DNA of 64,000 bases. It comes from Providencia rettgeri (GTDB lineage Bacteria > Pseudomonadota > Gammaproteobacteria > Enterobacterales > Enterobacteriaceae). The DNA is taken from assembly GCF_013255915.1 (NCBI RefSeq), contig NZ_CP053896.1:496001-560000 (forward strand), read 5' to 3'. The stretch's first letter is position 1. Each line of letters begins with the position of its first letter. Positions 10,001-17,519 of the stretch are shown one piece after another. The position numbers and the translations under genes were made by a program. A model generated the notes under the pieces. The model ran no database searches, was not told where the DNA came from, and saw only the letters and a list, made by a program, of their open reading frames with translations.

Positions 10001-13000
10001 ATAAAGTTACCGTTACGGATACGGCAAATAATCAATTTGAAACAATAGACACACTGACGATTAATTCGAGTAAACCGGAGATTACCGATGCTGCTCTGGC
10101 TTCACCTTGGAATAAAGGTAAATTTTATGGTGAGAAATCGACTAATGATTTGATGGCGACTTTTCAAGGAAAAGTAACCCCTGGTTCAAGTTTACAATTT
10201 AAATTTAGATTGAGCCAGAATCATGAGTATGCATTTCCCATTACAAAGATTGATAACGATGGAAATTGGTCTTTTAGCTTACCGCCAGGTTTTCTTAAAG
10301 TGGATCGCCGTTATGACCTTGATAATTTGGTATTAATTGCAACGTCTCCAGCTGGGTTGACGACAGAAAAGGTGATTGAAGAAAAAGGGATTCAAATAAA
10401 GGATTGCGTTTTAAATGTGGCATTTCAAGTTGCGGCAGAGTCGAGTAGCACTGGGGAAGTTGATAACTCACTAAGCTCAAGTCGTTCCCCAAAGTTACAG
10501 GGAAAGATTGTAGGTTCGTCGGATAGAGATGAGCTTGCAGGGACCATTTTTATTGGTGGAAAAACTTATTCAATAGCTTTTGGTAAAAGCAGAAGCTCAT
10601 GGAATTTCAAAGTCCCCGACGATGTCCAGCTTCCTTTAGGAGAAGTCCCCTATACTCTCACATTTAAAGATGTTTATGGTTCGGTAAGGGAAGTATCTTC
10701 TTCTGTATTTATCAGTGATTTCAAGTTTTACCTTGACCCAGATACAGATTCTGGCCAAATCGGTAACCACTATACCAATCATAAAAAACCCGTTTATAAA
10801 GGCAAAATAACAGCCGGTGGCACGATCTCAGCCAAAGTAAATGGTAATAGTTATCCTATTCAAGCCAATGATCAGGGAGAGTGGCGTTTCGAAGTGCCGA
10901 TTAAAGGGGATGGCGCTTACCATATTAGTTTTATCCAAGACGATGGTACAGTTTCAGTTGGGCAAACAACACTTAATATCCTTACTAAGGCACCCATATT
11001 TAATCATTTTCAGGTTGCTGAGGAGCAACTTCATGCGGGTACACAAGTTGCGAATGTAACCAATCCTAAATTAGTTTTCACTTATAATGGAAATATGGAT
11101 TATTACTTGATAAACGTGAATGGAAAAACGACTCGACATAATAAGCTAAAAACTAAATATAATGGCTCTAAAACAGTTTTTGCTAATGAGCTGGCATTAC
11201 CTGACGGCGAGCATGTGGCAAAAATAACTGCATTTGATATCGCGGGTAATAAAACTGAGCATGAAGTAATTATTAAAGTGCTCAGTGATGAATCCGGTAA
11301 GACTGCCCCAAGTATTGAATTTGGTGTGAATGATAAACAATTAATTTCTGAGAAAGATGGCAAATTACTTTTCAACCAAAATGATTTAACACTCACGGGT
11401 ACGACAAGTGTCGCAAGTCTGATTACCATCAAAGACATAAATGGAAAAATACTTGGTACGACAAAGGCAAATAATCAGGGGGGTTGGCAGCTGAAATTAC
11501 CCAGTGATGTTGTTCCTGTAGGTATTAAGGATGGTGAAAAAATTCAATTATCGGTTACGGCAAAGGATTTAGCTAATCGTGAAACGCAGTTTGAGTTTGA
11601 TTTGGTATATGACATTACTCCTCCAGTATTGAATGCGGTATTAGACGAACAATCATCAAATGGCGGCACTATTCATGTTAACCAACCAACATTTAATGGA
11701 ACAACCAAAGCCAATTCGGAAGTACGCTTGACGATCAATGGAAATATTTATCGTACGACCGCTGATCATGATGGTAACTGGCAGATTAAATTATCTGATA
11801 AGGAGGCCCTTGCTGAGGGAACTTACTCGTATGAAATCGAAGCTCAAGACATTTTTGGCCAAATTAGTCTACAACCTATTTCAGGCAATTTTACAGTAAA
11901 AACCATTGCTGTGGCGACCGGAGGGTTAACGTCAGACTCAGATTCGGGCATTCTGGATGATAATTGTACAAATATAAATAAGCCTATATTTACTGGGATA
12001 ACTGAGCCGAATGCGATAATCCGATTAGTTTTCGATAATAAAATTGCCTCAACATTTGAAACTATCGCTAATGAAAAAGGGGAGTGGTCTATTCACGTTG
12101 ATACTGAGTTAAGTGAAGGTCTTCATGATTATGTCATTTTTGCGATTGATAATATTAAAGGTATTAAAGGACAAGTTTCTGGGCAATTGGTGATTGATAC
12201 ATTAGCACCTGATTACCTTATTGGTGGTGTGGTAGATCCTATAGACTCCAGTACTAAACCGAATATTTTAACCAGTATGACGAGGCCGACTTTTGCTGGG
12301 ATTGCAGAGCCTAGCGCTTATTTGGAAATCACAGTTGGTCAAGAGATCTACAAGAATATCCTTGCTGATAAACAAGGGGAGTGGAGCTTTACGTTAACAG
12401 AACCACTAAGCGATGGGACACATGATTATCATATAAGGGTAACTGACATTGCCGGGAACTTAGGGGCAGACAATTTAACCGGAAAAATTACTGTTGATAC
12501 TCAAGCGCCAGAAATTTTAGGGGGGCTAAATAACACCACTGACTCAAGCCACAAGGGCGATAATATAACGAATATCAATAAGCCAAAATTTAGTGGGGTG
12601 ACAGAGGCTGAGGCAGTTATTGCGCTTGAAATTGACGGTAAAATCTATCAAGGGGTGGCGGATGAAAAAGGAAACTGGGCGATATCTGTTACTGATGCCT
12701 TGATTGATAAAACCTATGATTATCGTATTGAAGTTAAAGATGCCGTGGGAAATAGGCAGGCGCTTACAGGGCAAATGACGATTGATACTAAAGCCCCTGA
12801 GCTTGTTGGCCACTTAGATGTTATGACTGACTCTGGCGAAAAAGGCGATGATATAACTAATATTAATACGCCAAAATTCAGTGGGACAACGGAGCCAGAC
12901 ACTCAGGTATTTTTAACCATTGATAATCATACCTATGAACAAAAAGCGAATAAATTAGGCCAATGGGAGATCTCGGTGTCGAACCCATTAGCTGAGGGTG

Positions 13001-13767
13001 TGTATGACTATGAAATTAATGCATACGATCAAGCGGGTAATCAGGCACAGCAATCAGGAAAGGTGACTATTGATACTAAAGCCCCTGAGCTTGTTGGTCA
13101 CTTAGATGTTATGACTGACTCTGGCGAAAAAGGCGATGATATAACTAATATTAATACGCCAAAATTCAGTGGGACAACGGAGCCAGACACTCAGGTATTT
13201 TTAACCATTGATAATCATACCTATGAACAAAAAGCGAATAAATTAGGCCAATGGGAGATCTCGGTGTCGAACCCATTAGCTGAGGGTGTGTATGACTATG
13301 AAATTAATGCATACGATCAAGCGGGTAATCAGGCACAGCAATCAGGAAAGGTGACTATTGATACCAAAGCCCCTGAGCTTGTTGGTCACTTAGATGTTAT
13401 GACTGACTCTGGTGAAAAAGGCGATGATATAACTAATATTAATACGCCAAAATTCAGTGGGACAACGGAGCCAGACACTCATGTATTTTTAACCATTGAT
13501 AATCATACCTATGAACAAAAAGCGAATAAATTAGGCCAATGGGAGATCTCGGTGTTGAACCCATTAGCGGAGGGGGTGCATGACTATGAAGTTAATGTAT
13601 ATGATCAGGCAGGAAATCAGGCACAGGTTCAAGGTAATCTTACTATTTATTCCGATTTGCCCGATGCAACTGTAACGCCAATAGATAATACAGGCGGTAC
13701 TCAGGTGGATATCCCGCCAATAGATACCTTAGCGCTTCCATCTGATATCGAGGAACACTATTTTTAA
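4009..13767 (+). CDS. Giant Ig-repeat adhesin, SiiE/BapA-like, type I secreted
   Basis: A 3252-residue surface adhesin. Residues 1 to about 100 form a unique N-terminus with no Sec signal. Residues about 118-175 are a coiled coil (KLAELNQKNQQLEKALQTL), followed by a Pro/Ser-rich linker to about 215. From about 220 to 3212 there are roughly 31 bacterial Ig-like domains of about 95 residues with the recurring pattern DSG..GD.IT...P.F.G, then AD..G.W, then DAGN and IDT. Residues 497-1723 are encoded by the 846-bp array and 2925-3212 by the 288-bp array. A short acidic, Pro-rich tail ends in DIEEHYF. No RTX nonapeptides are seen. Conserved Asp residues at domain junctions resemble the calcium sites of SiiE. 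The secretion genes are divergent next door. Likely role: adhesion to host cells or biofilm formation; the receptor is unknown. Confidence 0.9.
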   Translation: MTDKTITDKLKSIEIQKFKVQGLDLIVTKPDGSIENIKNGLSEVILGNMTLLTEQGEILSQDEILSSITLNVGADAIYIKEQLTSDIIEYTDSQASKKNNEQIEGEEQQYDNRQDDEQSFSEKLAELNQKNQQLEKALQTLSSEKDEKEVLLSSSLTKLTEAKNQLNQKNKAEKAQVEDSNLTFTSPSAPVVMPISSSSPSQPANKPLAPSQIAKPITQVFIQGKLSEESDSGKRGDNITNINTPIFTGVISPDSQGYLTINDNKYSITTDKDGKWSLKITEPLEDKVYEYSLVAFSAEGKPVTVNGQFEVDTQLDNLSVSLDGHSDTETSAERLTNKQVPTFIGKAEAGSMVTLTIAGQTLSAIADDKGTWRITVEKPLADGVSNFQITAVDPAGNQKIITESVTIKTSKPDASVLLDNSTVFLTSKVKPTLTGKTDSNSNVIVKVAGKEYFTKANEQGDWSLTISDNLADGSHILNVKVTDSVGNQGVFIQSLIVDTTLPAATATLTESSDSGAKGDNLTQHQAVTLEGITKPQSAVVIQFAGQEYSTLADKDGQWQVALPAVNQDGEYDYQVSVTDTVGNIGMSSGQFIVDTQVDSLAVHLDTLSDSGKVGDHITQESRPHFSGKAEAGSRVELTIDGQHVVTTADSHGAWSVVTQNVLADGTYDYTVKAMDVAGNSTVVTESVQIKTTLQPTTLQLNNQSDLMTNQPLPTLSGQSEPHATIQVSLSGEIYSTVADAQGAWSIMVTSPLASGSHSLKVQVTDIAGNSEKISETVWVDTTLPAATANLTESSDSGAKGDNLTQHQAVTLEGITKPQSAVVIQFAGQEYSTLADKDGQWQVALPAVNQDGEYDYQVSVTDTVGNIGMSKGQFTVDTQVDSLSVHLDTLSDSGKVGDHITQESRPHFSGKAEAGSRVELTIGGQHVVTTADSHGAWSVVTQNVLADGTYDYTVKATDVAGNSTVVTESVQIKTTLQPTTLQLNNQSDLMTNQPLPTLSGQSEPHATIQVSLSGEIYSTVADAQGAWSIMVTSALASGSHLLKVQVTDIAGNSEKISETVWVDTTLPAATATLTESSDSGAKGDNLTQHQAVTLEGITKPQSAVVIQFAGQEYSTLADKDGQWQVALPAVNQDGEYDYQVSVTDTVGNIGTSNGQFIVDTQVDSLAVHLDTLSDSGKVGDHITQESRPHFSGKAEAGSRVELTIGGQHVVTTADSHGAWSVVTQNVLADGTYDYTVKATDVAGNSTVVTESVQIKTTLQPTTLQLNNQSDLMTNQPLPTLSGQSEPHATIQVSLSGEIYSTVVDAQGAWSIMVTSALASGSHLLKVQVTDIAGNSEKISETVWVDTTLPAATATLTESSDSGAKGDNLTQHQAVTLEGITKPQSAVVIQFAGQEYSTLADKDGQWQVALPAVNQDGEYDYQVSVTDTVGNIGMSSGQFIVDTQVDSLAVHLDTLSDSGKVGDHITQESRPHFSGKAEAGSRVELTIGGQHVVTTADSHGDWSVVTQNVLADGTYDYAVKATDVAGNSTVVTESVQIKTTLQPTTLQLNNQSDLMTNQPLPTLSGQSEPHATIQVSLSGEIYSTVADAQGAWSIMVTSPLASGSHSLKVQVTDIAGNSEKISETVWVDTTLPAATAKLTESSDSGAKGDNLTQHQAVTLEGITKPQSAVVIQFAGQEYSTLADKDGQWQVALPAVSQDGEYDYQVSVTDTVGNIGTSNGQFIVDSNITLTAHLDPASQDNSNALITYSKRPQISGEADPESKITAEFKGQIKTVYADSQGKWSLIFDVDANEGKDNHYKVIAEDAAGNKETISQSFTYLPSSVGSGDIHPPTLTATLDAAYDSGKQGDYITNIKAPKFTGNATVGAKVRLTIGNESFSTLADKVTGNWEIQVKELTEGNCQYLVTAEHPINGQTKDITGNIFIDTTAPTSTIELSTETDTGTKGNFITAHRKPVFTGKSERGSEITLELNNESVSTVVDNNGFWSLSLPNELPKDFIGDYKVTVTDTANNQFETIDTLTINSSKPEITDAALASPWNKGKFYGEKSTNDLMATFQGKVTPGSSLQFKFRLSQNHEYAFPITKIDNDGNWSFSLPPGFLKVDRRYDLDNLVLIATSPAGLTTEKVIEEKGIQIKDCVLNVAFQVAAESSSTGEVDNSLSSSRSPKLQGKIVGSSDRDELAGTIFIGGKTYSIAFGKSRSSWNFKVPDDVQLPLGEVPYTLTFKDVYGSVREVSSSVFISDFKFYLDPDTDSGQIGNHYTNHKKPVYKGKITAGGTISAKVNGNSYPIQANDQGEWRFEVPIKGDGAYHISFIQDDGTVSVGQTTLNILTKAPIFNHFQVAEEQLHAGTQVANVTNPKLVFTYNGNMDYYLINVNGKTTRHNKLKTKYNGSKTVFANELALPDGEHVAKITAFDIAGNKTEHEVIIKVLSDESGKTAPSIEFGVNDKQLISEKDGKLLFNQNDLTLTGTTSVASLITIKDINGKILGTTKANNQGGWQLKLPSDVVPVGIKDGEKIQLSVTAKDLANRETQFEFDLVYDITPPVLNAVLDEQSSNGGTIHVNQPTFNGTTKANSEVRLTINGNIYRTTADHDGNWQIKLSDKEALAEGTYSYEIEAQDIFGQISLQPISGNFTVKTIAVATGGLTSDSDSGILDDNCTNINKPIFTGITEPNAIIRLVFDNKIASTFETIANEKGEWSIHVDTELSEGLHDYVIFAIDNIKGIKGQVSGQLVIDTLAPDYLIGGVVDPIDSSTKPNILTSMTRPTFAGIAEPSAYLEITVGQEIYKNILADKQGEWSFTLTEPLSDGTHDYHIRVTDIAGNLGADNLTGKITVDTQAPEILGGLNNTTDSSHKGDNITNINKPKFSGVTEAEAVIALEIDGKIYQGVADEKGNWAISVTDALIDKTYDYRIEVKDAVGNRQALTGQMTIDTKAPELVGHLDVMTDSGEKGDDITNINTPKFSGTTEPDTQVFLTIDNHTYEQKANKLGQWEISVSNPLAEGVYDYEINAYDQAGNQAQQSGKVTIDTKAPELVGHLDVMTDSGEKGDDITNINTPKFSGTTEPDTQVFLTIDNHTYEQKANKLGQWEISVSNPLAEGVYDYEINAYDQAGNQAQQSGKVTIDTKAPELVGHLDVMTDSGEKGDDITNINTPKFSGTTEPDTHVFLTIDNHTYEQKANKLGQWEISVLNPLAEGVHDYEVNVYDQAGNQAQVQGNLTIYSDLPDATVTPIDNTGGTQVDIPPIDTLALPSDIEEHYF
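5497..9176 (+). repeat. In-frame tandem array of 846-bp units (four full, one partial) inside the adhesin gene
   Basis: Each unit starts at the same GTCGACACGAC motif (5497, 6343, 7189, 8035, 8881), exactly 846 bp apart, and encodes three Ig domains (282 residues). The fifth copy stops after one domain. Units differ by only scattered substitutions, for example DGQ versus GGQ and TSPLASGSHS versus TSALASGSHL. The array is visibly richer in G and C than the flanking parts of the gene. Confidence 0.97.
12781..13644 (+). repeat. Three 288-bp tandem units near the adhesin 3' end
   Basis: Units begin at ATTGATAC at 12781, 13069 and 13357, exactly 288 bp apart, each encoding one 96-residue Ig domain (IDTKAPELVGHLDVMTDSG...). 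The first two are almost identical; the third differs mainly in its last third. Unlike the 846-bp array they share the AT-rich composition of the neighbouring DNA. Confidence 0.95.
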
Positions 13768-13775
13768 TTGAATAA

Positions 13776-13803
13776 TAGCCCTACCATGAAAATGGTAAGG
13801 CTA
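13776..13803. terminator. Hairpin between the adhesin and the convergent AraC gene
   Basis: The arms TAGCC-TACCAT and ATGGTA-GGCTA, with one mismatch and a GAAA loop, lie between two convergent genes. There is no strong T-run on either side, so it is probably a shared but imperfect terminator. Confidence 0.65.
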
Positions 13804-13825
13804 AAGTTTAAAGGTGAATAAAGTA

Positions 13826-14644
13826 CTAAATCAAGGAATGGGGGAAGCTTGGCTGCGCATGAAAGCTTTTAAATGCCAGTAAAAAATAAGGGACATCATC
13901 ATAGCCGACTTCTTGGGCGATACGTGTCATAGGCATATTTTCTGTTCTAGATAATATCATTGCTTTGTTCATTCGGGACATTAAGCTAATTTTGGAAAAA
14001 CTTGTATATTCACTGGCTAGTCGTCGTTTAAGGGTTGAAGGACTCATATGGAGTTTTTTTGCGATAGTATCTAGAGTATGGCATTGTTTACCTGCGCTAT
14101 GAAAAATTAAGTCATACACTTTATCTTTTATCGAGATATTCATTGAGGCATATAATGTAGAGGTAAATTCATTCACCAGTAAAAAAAATGATAGAATAAA
14201 GTTTAAATGAATATGAATAACATTATGGCTGGTCGGTGAGTTAGCTTCTTTAATTGCAGAATGAAATACATCTTCAATAATCGGGTTTTCTTGTAAGCTA
14301 GTACAACAAATTTGGCTTATTGAGTGTGTCTTTTTCTTATTAATAAATAATGCTGCATGCTGTTGGTAAAAGGATTTTAACATATCGGTGGTCATTGGAA
14401 GTACATCTACAGCCAGCAGATTGTGATTATCAAGATTGATTATCTCAATTGAAGATCCTTTGGGGAGAAAACAGATATCTGCAGCCGTTAGTATTTGCCA
14501 TGGGCCTTCTTCTATCCGTATTTCAATTTCGCCAGACCTCACTTTAAATAGTAGAGAGTGAGTTAGATAAAAGCTATTTTTTATTTTATTTGATAGGGTT
14601 TCAATATAGGTATGAAACGATTTAACACAGAAATTAGTCGACAT
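13826..14644 (-). CDS. AraC-family transcriptional regulator
   Basis: A 272-residue regulator. The N-terminal half is a cupin-like sensing domain (GEIEIRIEEGPWQILTAADICFLPKGSSIEI). The C-terminal part, from about 175, holds the two helix-turn-helix motifs of the AraC family (LDTIAKKLHMSPSTLKRRL and MPMTRIAQEVGYDDVPYFLLAFK). It is convergent with the adhesin gene and divergent from nothing close by. It could be a local regulator of the adhesin/secretion locus, much as AraC-type and HilA-type proteins control Salmonella SPI-4, but that is inference from position only. The ligand is unknown. Confidence 0.88.
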   Translation of the reverse strand: MSTNFCVKSFHTYIETLSNKIKNSFYLTHSLLFKVRSGEIEIRIEEGPWQILTAADICFLPKGSSIEIINLDNHNLLAVDVLPMTTDMLKSFYQQHAALFINKKKTHSISQICCTSLQENPIIEDVFHSAIKEANSPTSHNVIHIHLNFILSFFLLVNEFTSTLYASMNISIKDKVYDLIFHSAGKQCHTLDTIAKKLHMSPSTLKRRLASEYTSFSKISLMSRMNKAMILSRTENMPMTRIAQEVGYDDVPYFLLAFKSFHAQPSFPHSLI

Positions 14645-15095
14645 TTTTGAACCTAAATAAATATTACCTACGATTATTACCGTAAAATTATTCTGGTTGT
14701 GTCAAAGAATTGTTCACGGCTTCCATATTTTTAACAACAAACCTTGAGCTTGCATAAGCTGAAAGATCGATTTGTTATTACTTCCTGACTTAATAAGCTT
14801 CAGTGTATAGCGATGTGGTTTATTAAAAGGAACGCAGGGATACTAATTTTATATAGGGTATATTGATTTAATTACTGGTCACGATTTTTTATGTTTTTGA
14901 GAGAGAACAATAAATTCTTAACGAGTCAGTAATATTCCGAGAGTCATTATTTTAACTCATTGTTTTTATTTAAAATAATTATTTTTATTTTAATATTGGA
15001 ATTATGTTTTTAGAGTAAAAAAAAGATAAGTAAGAAAAAAACAAAGTGAAATGACAACTATTAGGTGCTTAACATTAAAAAATAGTAGGAGTAAA
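14645..15095. other. Gene-free AT-rich stretch
   Basis: About 450 bp between the AraC start and the terminator of the O-acetylation operon. It must hold the AraC promoter. I see no open frame of credible length, no RNA gene and no repeat. Confidence 0.5.
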
Positions 15096-15131
15096 TAAAA
15101 AGGCAGAGTACGTTGAATATACTTCTGCCTT
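15096..15131 (-). terminator. Terminator of the peptidoglycan O-acetylation operon
   Basis: Read leftward, the arms AAGGCAGA (15124-15131 side) and TCTGCCTT pair across a loop of about 16 bases and are followed by TTTTATTT. It lies 20 bp past the end of the last gene of the operon. Confidence 0.8.
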
Positions 15132-15151
15132 ATCGTGCGTTGGACCAGTAA

Positions 15152-16378
15152 TCAATTCAATATTTGGTTTAACTGACTATATAGGCCTTGTGCGCTCTTC
15201 TTATAACCTTCGACGGAGAGGTGCACATTGTCAGGTCGTGCTAAATCTTGTGCTGCCCATGTGCGAATTGAACAAGGGCCACCCATGAAGGCTTGCCAGT
15301 CCCAAAATAGCGTATTTTCCTGAGCGGCAACCGCCTTTTGAATTTGAATCACACTCGTTAAATTCACTGGCATCTGAGCTTGGCAACTCGCCGCATCATT
15401 AAATTTAAGTGAATCATTCGGGCCGATAAGTAAAATAACGCTATTTGGCATTTGTTGGCGAATTAAGCGAATTTTGGCGCGTAAATTTTGCTCGTAAGCG
15501 GCTAAATCTAATGTATCGTTAAAAGCTTCATTGGTTCCATAGGCTAAAATCACCATATCAGGGGACATTTGAGCTAAGGTTTCGCTCCATTGTGGTTGCC
15601 ATTTATCTGTCATACTCAGTGTTGCACCATTGAGCCCAAGAGCTGAAAACATTACTCCTGGTTTTTGCGAACGCACTAACCACCCACCAATTTTCAACCC
15701 ATCACCTTTATTAACAGTAACTTGGGCTGGAAGCTGGGTATTTACAGGGGACGAAAATACCCACTGGTTGCCTGTGGCTGGCAATGCAACATTGGGGGAG
15801 ACGGCAGGAGCGACACGCATTTGTGAGTCACTTGTGCTTTGGTATAGAGTTTGTAGCTGATAAGCACCTAGCGCAGGCTGTAAAGGCTTGAGCACTACTT
15901 TACTGTTGGCTGCTTGTGGCTCGGCAATTAGCCCACCAAGTGGGTAATCAAAGCGTTCATCTTTGCGGCTTGAAGCCAGTGACCACTCTTTCTTTTCGCT
16001 CATACGGTTAATGGTCGCTGTTCGTTGCCCAGGTACCGAAATCGGAGGAATGAAGCCTGGGCCCGCGTCACCATAACGTTGCTGAAATAATGTTCTTAAA
16101 TTACCGCTGAAAAAGTCAGCGGCTGTATGTGAATCACCAATTTGGACAATGTGAACTTGTTGGTTGCCTTGGCGCAACTTATTTGCCAACTGCGGCAAAT
16201 TAGGCTCTGCGTTATTGACCAACTGCCCTTGTGCAACGACTGGCTGGCCTTTAGGCAGGCTAGTCGTGCGAGTTTTGTCTGATGTGTTCTGGCAAGACAA
16301 TAAGCCCAGCGACAAAAGCGCAATCACGCTACCCGCCAATATTTTGGACTTAGCTTGACACAGTTTGTTCAGTTTCAT
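15152..16378 (-). CDS. SGNH-family lipoprotein, likely peptidoglycan O-acetyl esterase (Ape-like)
   Basis: A 408-residue envelope enzyme with a lipoprotein signal ending in GLLSC (lipid-anchored Cys at about 29). SGNH blocks are present: GDSHTA near residue 82 (nucleophile Ser), GTNEAF near 282, and DNVH near 383 (Asp-His pair). The GDSHTA form and lipoprotein signal resemble Neisseria Ape1, which removes O-acetyl groups from MurNAc so that lytic enzymes can cut; a second acetyltransferase is the alternative. It starts 29 bp inside the upstream PatB-like gene, so translation is probably coupled. The clustering of MBOAT, PatB and Ape proteins is the usual arrangement for peptidoglycan O-acetylation. 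Confidence 0.8.
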   Translation of the reverse strand: MKLNKLCQAKSKILAGSVIALLSLGLLSCQNTSDKTRTTSLPKGQPVVAQGQLVNNAEPNLPQLANKLRQGNQQVHIVQIGDSHTAADFFSGNLRTLFQQRYGDAGPGFIPPISVPGQRTATINRMSEKKEWSLASSRKDERFDYPLGGLIAEPQAANSKVVLKPLQPALGAYQLQTLYQSTSDSQMRVAPAVSPNVALPATGNQWVFSSPVNTQLPAQVTVNKGDGLKIGGWLVRSQKPGVMFSALGLNGATLSMTDKWQPQWSETLAQMSPDMVILAYGTNEAFNDTLDLAAYEQNLRAKIRLIRQQMPNSVILLIGPNDSLKFNDAASCQAQMPVNLTSVIQIQKAVAAQENTLFWDWQAFMGGPCSIRTWAAQDLARPDNVHLSVEGYKKSAQGLYSQLNQILN

Positions 16379-17519
16379 GAGGTTCCTTTTCTTCCTCTTC
16401 TTCGAAATGAATGAGTGAGAATACTTTTTCAGCGATCAATTGTTGACCTTTTCCGCTGAAATGGATCCCGTCACCACTTCGCAATTTAATGGTACTACTC
16501 GCATCACCGATATAGTCAGAATAGGTATCGCCTTTATATTTAAAGACATCATTGACCGAAAAGTAAATTTCACCGTTGTCTTCAACTTCAGATTGGTAGA
16601 GGCTACTTAAGAATTTCATGCCATCGGAGAGCGTATTTTTACGCATATTAGGAGGCCCAACCCAAATAACATCAACATTGTGCTGGCGAGCGGTCGATAT
16701 TATATCACCAATTCGTTCACGGTACACTTTTTCCCAATCTTCACTTTTAAATTTGACGTATTTATAACCCGTCTGTGGTGGCATATCCCAAGGGTCGTTA
16801 GGTCCTAAAAAAATGACTAAAACCTTAATGTTGGGGTTATCATTCAATGCCTTAGCAATGGTTTGGGGCCAATTGAAAAAGCGTGGATACGCCAGTCCTG
16901 TACTTTGCTTGCTTAGATTAATGCTATCGATATTATATTTTTTCAAGAGCATGTTTTTAACATGTGGAGCGACGCCTTGCATCATGGAGTCCCCCGCGAA
17001 CAGGACTTGTTGGCCCTTTTCGATATTGGCAATATGTTTTGCCACGATTGGCTGATCTTTTTTGATTGTAAAACCACCAAAGTTAATTTTCTGGTTTTTC
17101 TCTCTAACTTGTGGTCGTTTAAGCCGCTCAGGGAAAGTAATCGATAAGCTTTCAGCTGGATAAATATAGCCATTTACGAAATGAAGACCAATTTGAAACT
17201 CTTTGGGGAAACTGAGTTTTTTATCTTTATTGGCCAGTTCAAGCTCTGCGGCTTGTTTGTCTTCCTGCGCTTTTTGCCCTGATGCGTAATAAGTGAATAA
17301 GCTTCCTGCTTCAAGCGCACCATCATGTAAATAAGCACCATAATCCCAGATAGGATTCCCTGCCATTTTTGCCCATGGGGTATCTTGGTGATATTTTTGC
17401 TGCCAAAATCGTTCTAGTGAGCTTTGATTCAACCAAATTAATAATAGGCCAGCAATTAGGACAATAAATAAAATCTGCCCAACTTTGATTAGGGTATTTT
17501 TAAACTCAGAAGTTAGCAT
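16350..17519 (-). CDS. patB: PatB-like SGNH peptidoglycan O-acetyltransferase (DUF459 type)
   Basis: A 389-residue protein with one N-terminal membrane segment (VGQILFIVLIAGLLLIWL) and a periplasmic SGNH domain. Block I is FAGDSMMQG near residue 175, the Gly/Asn block is LGPNDPW near 241, and the catalytic DGIHFSGKG is near 351. It would take acetyl groups delivered across the membrane by the PatA-like partner and place them on MurNAc O-6. It overlaps patA by 14 bp and the Ape-like gene by 29 bp. The family is recognised by motif and context. Acetyl transfer to another polymer cannot be excluded from sequence alone. Confidence 0.75.
   Translation of the reverse strand: MLTSEFKNTLIKVGQILFIVLIAGLLLIWLNQSSLERFWQQKYHQDTPWAKMAGNPIWDYGAYLHDGALEAGSLFTYYASGQKAQEDKQAAELELANKDKKLSFPKEFQIGLHFVNGYIYPAESLSITFPERLKRPQVREKNQKINFGGFTIKKDQPIVAKHIANIEKGQQVLFAGDSMMQGVAPHVKNMLLKKYNIDSINLSKQSTGLAYPRFFNWPQTIAKALNDNPNIKVLVIFLGPNDPWDMPPQTGYKYVKFKSEDWEKVYRERIGDIISTARQHNVDVIWVGPPNMRKNTLSDGMKFLSSLYQSEVEDNGEIYFSVNDVFKYKGDTYSDYIGDASSTIKLRSGDGIHFSGKGQQLIAEKVFSLIHFEEEEEKEPHETEQTVSS

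Noticed and set aside
4009-13767. RTX toxin or adhesin
   Set aside because: No GGxGxD nonapeptide repeats are present; the domains are Ig-like, so an SiiE/BapA-type adhesin fits better.
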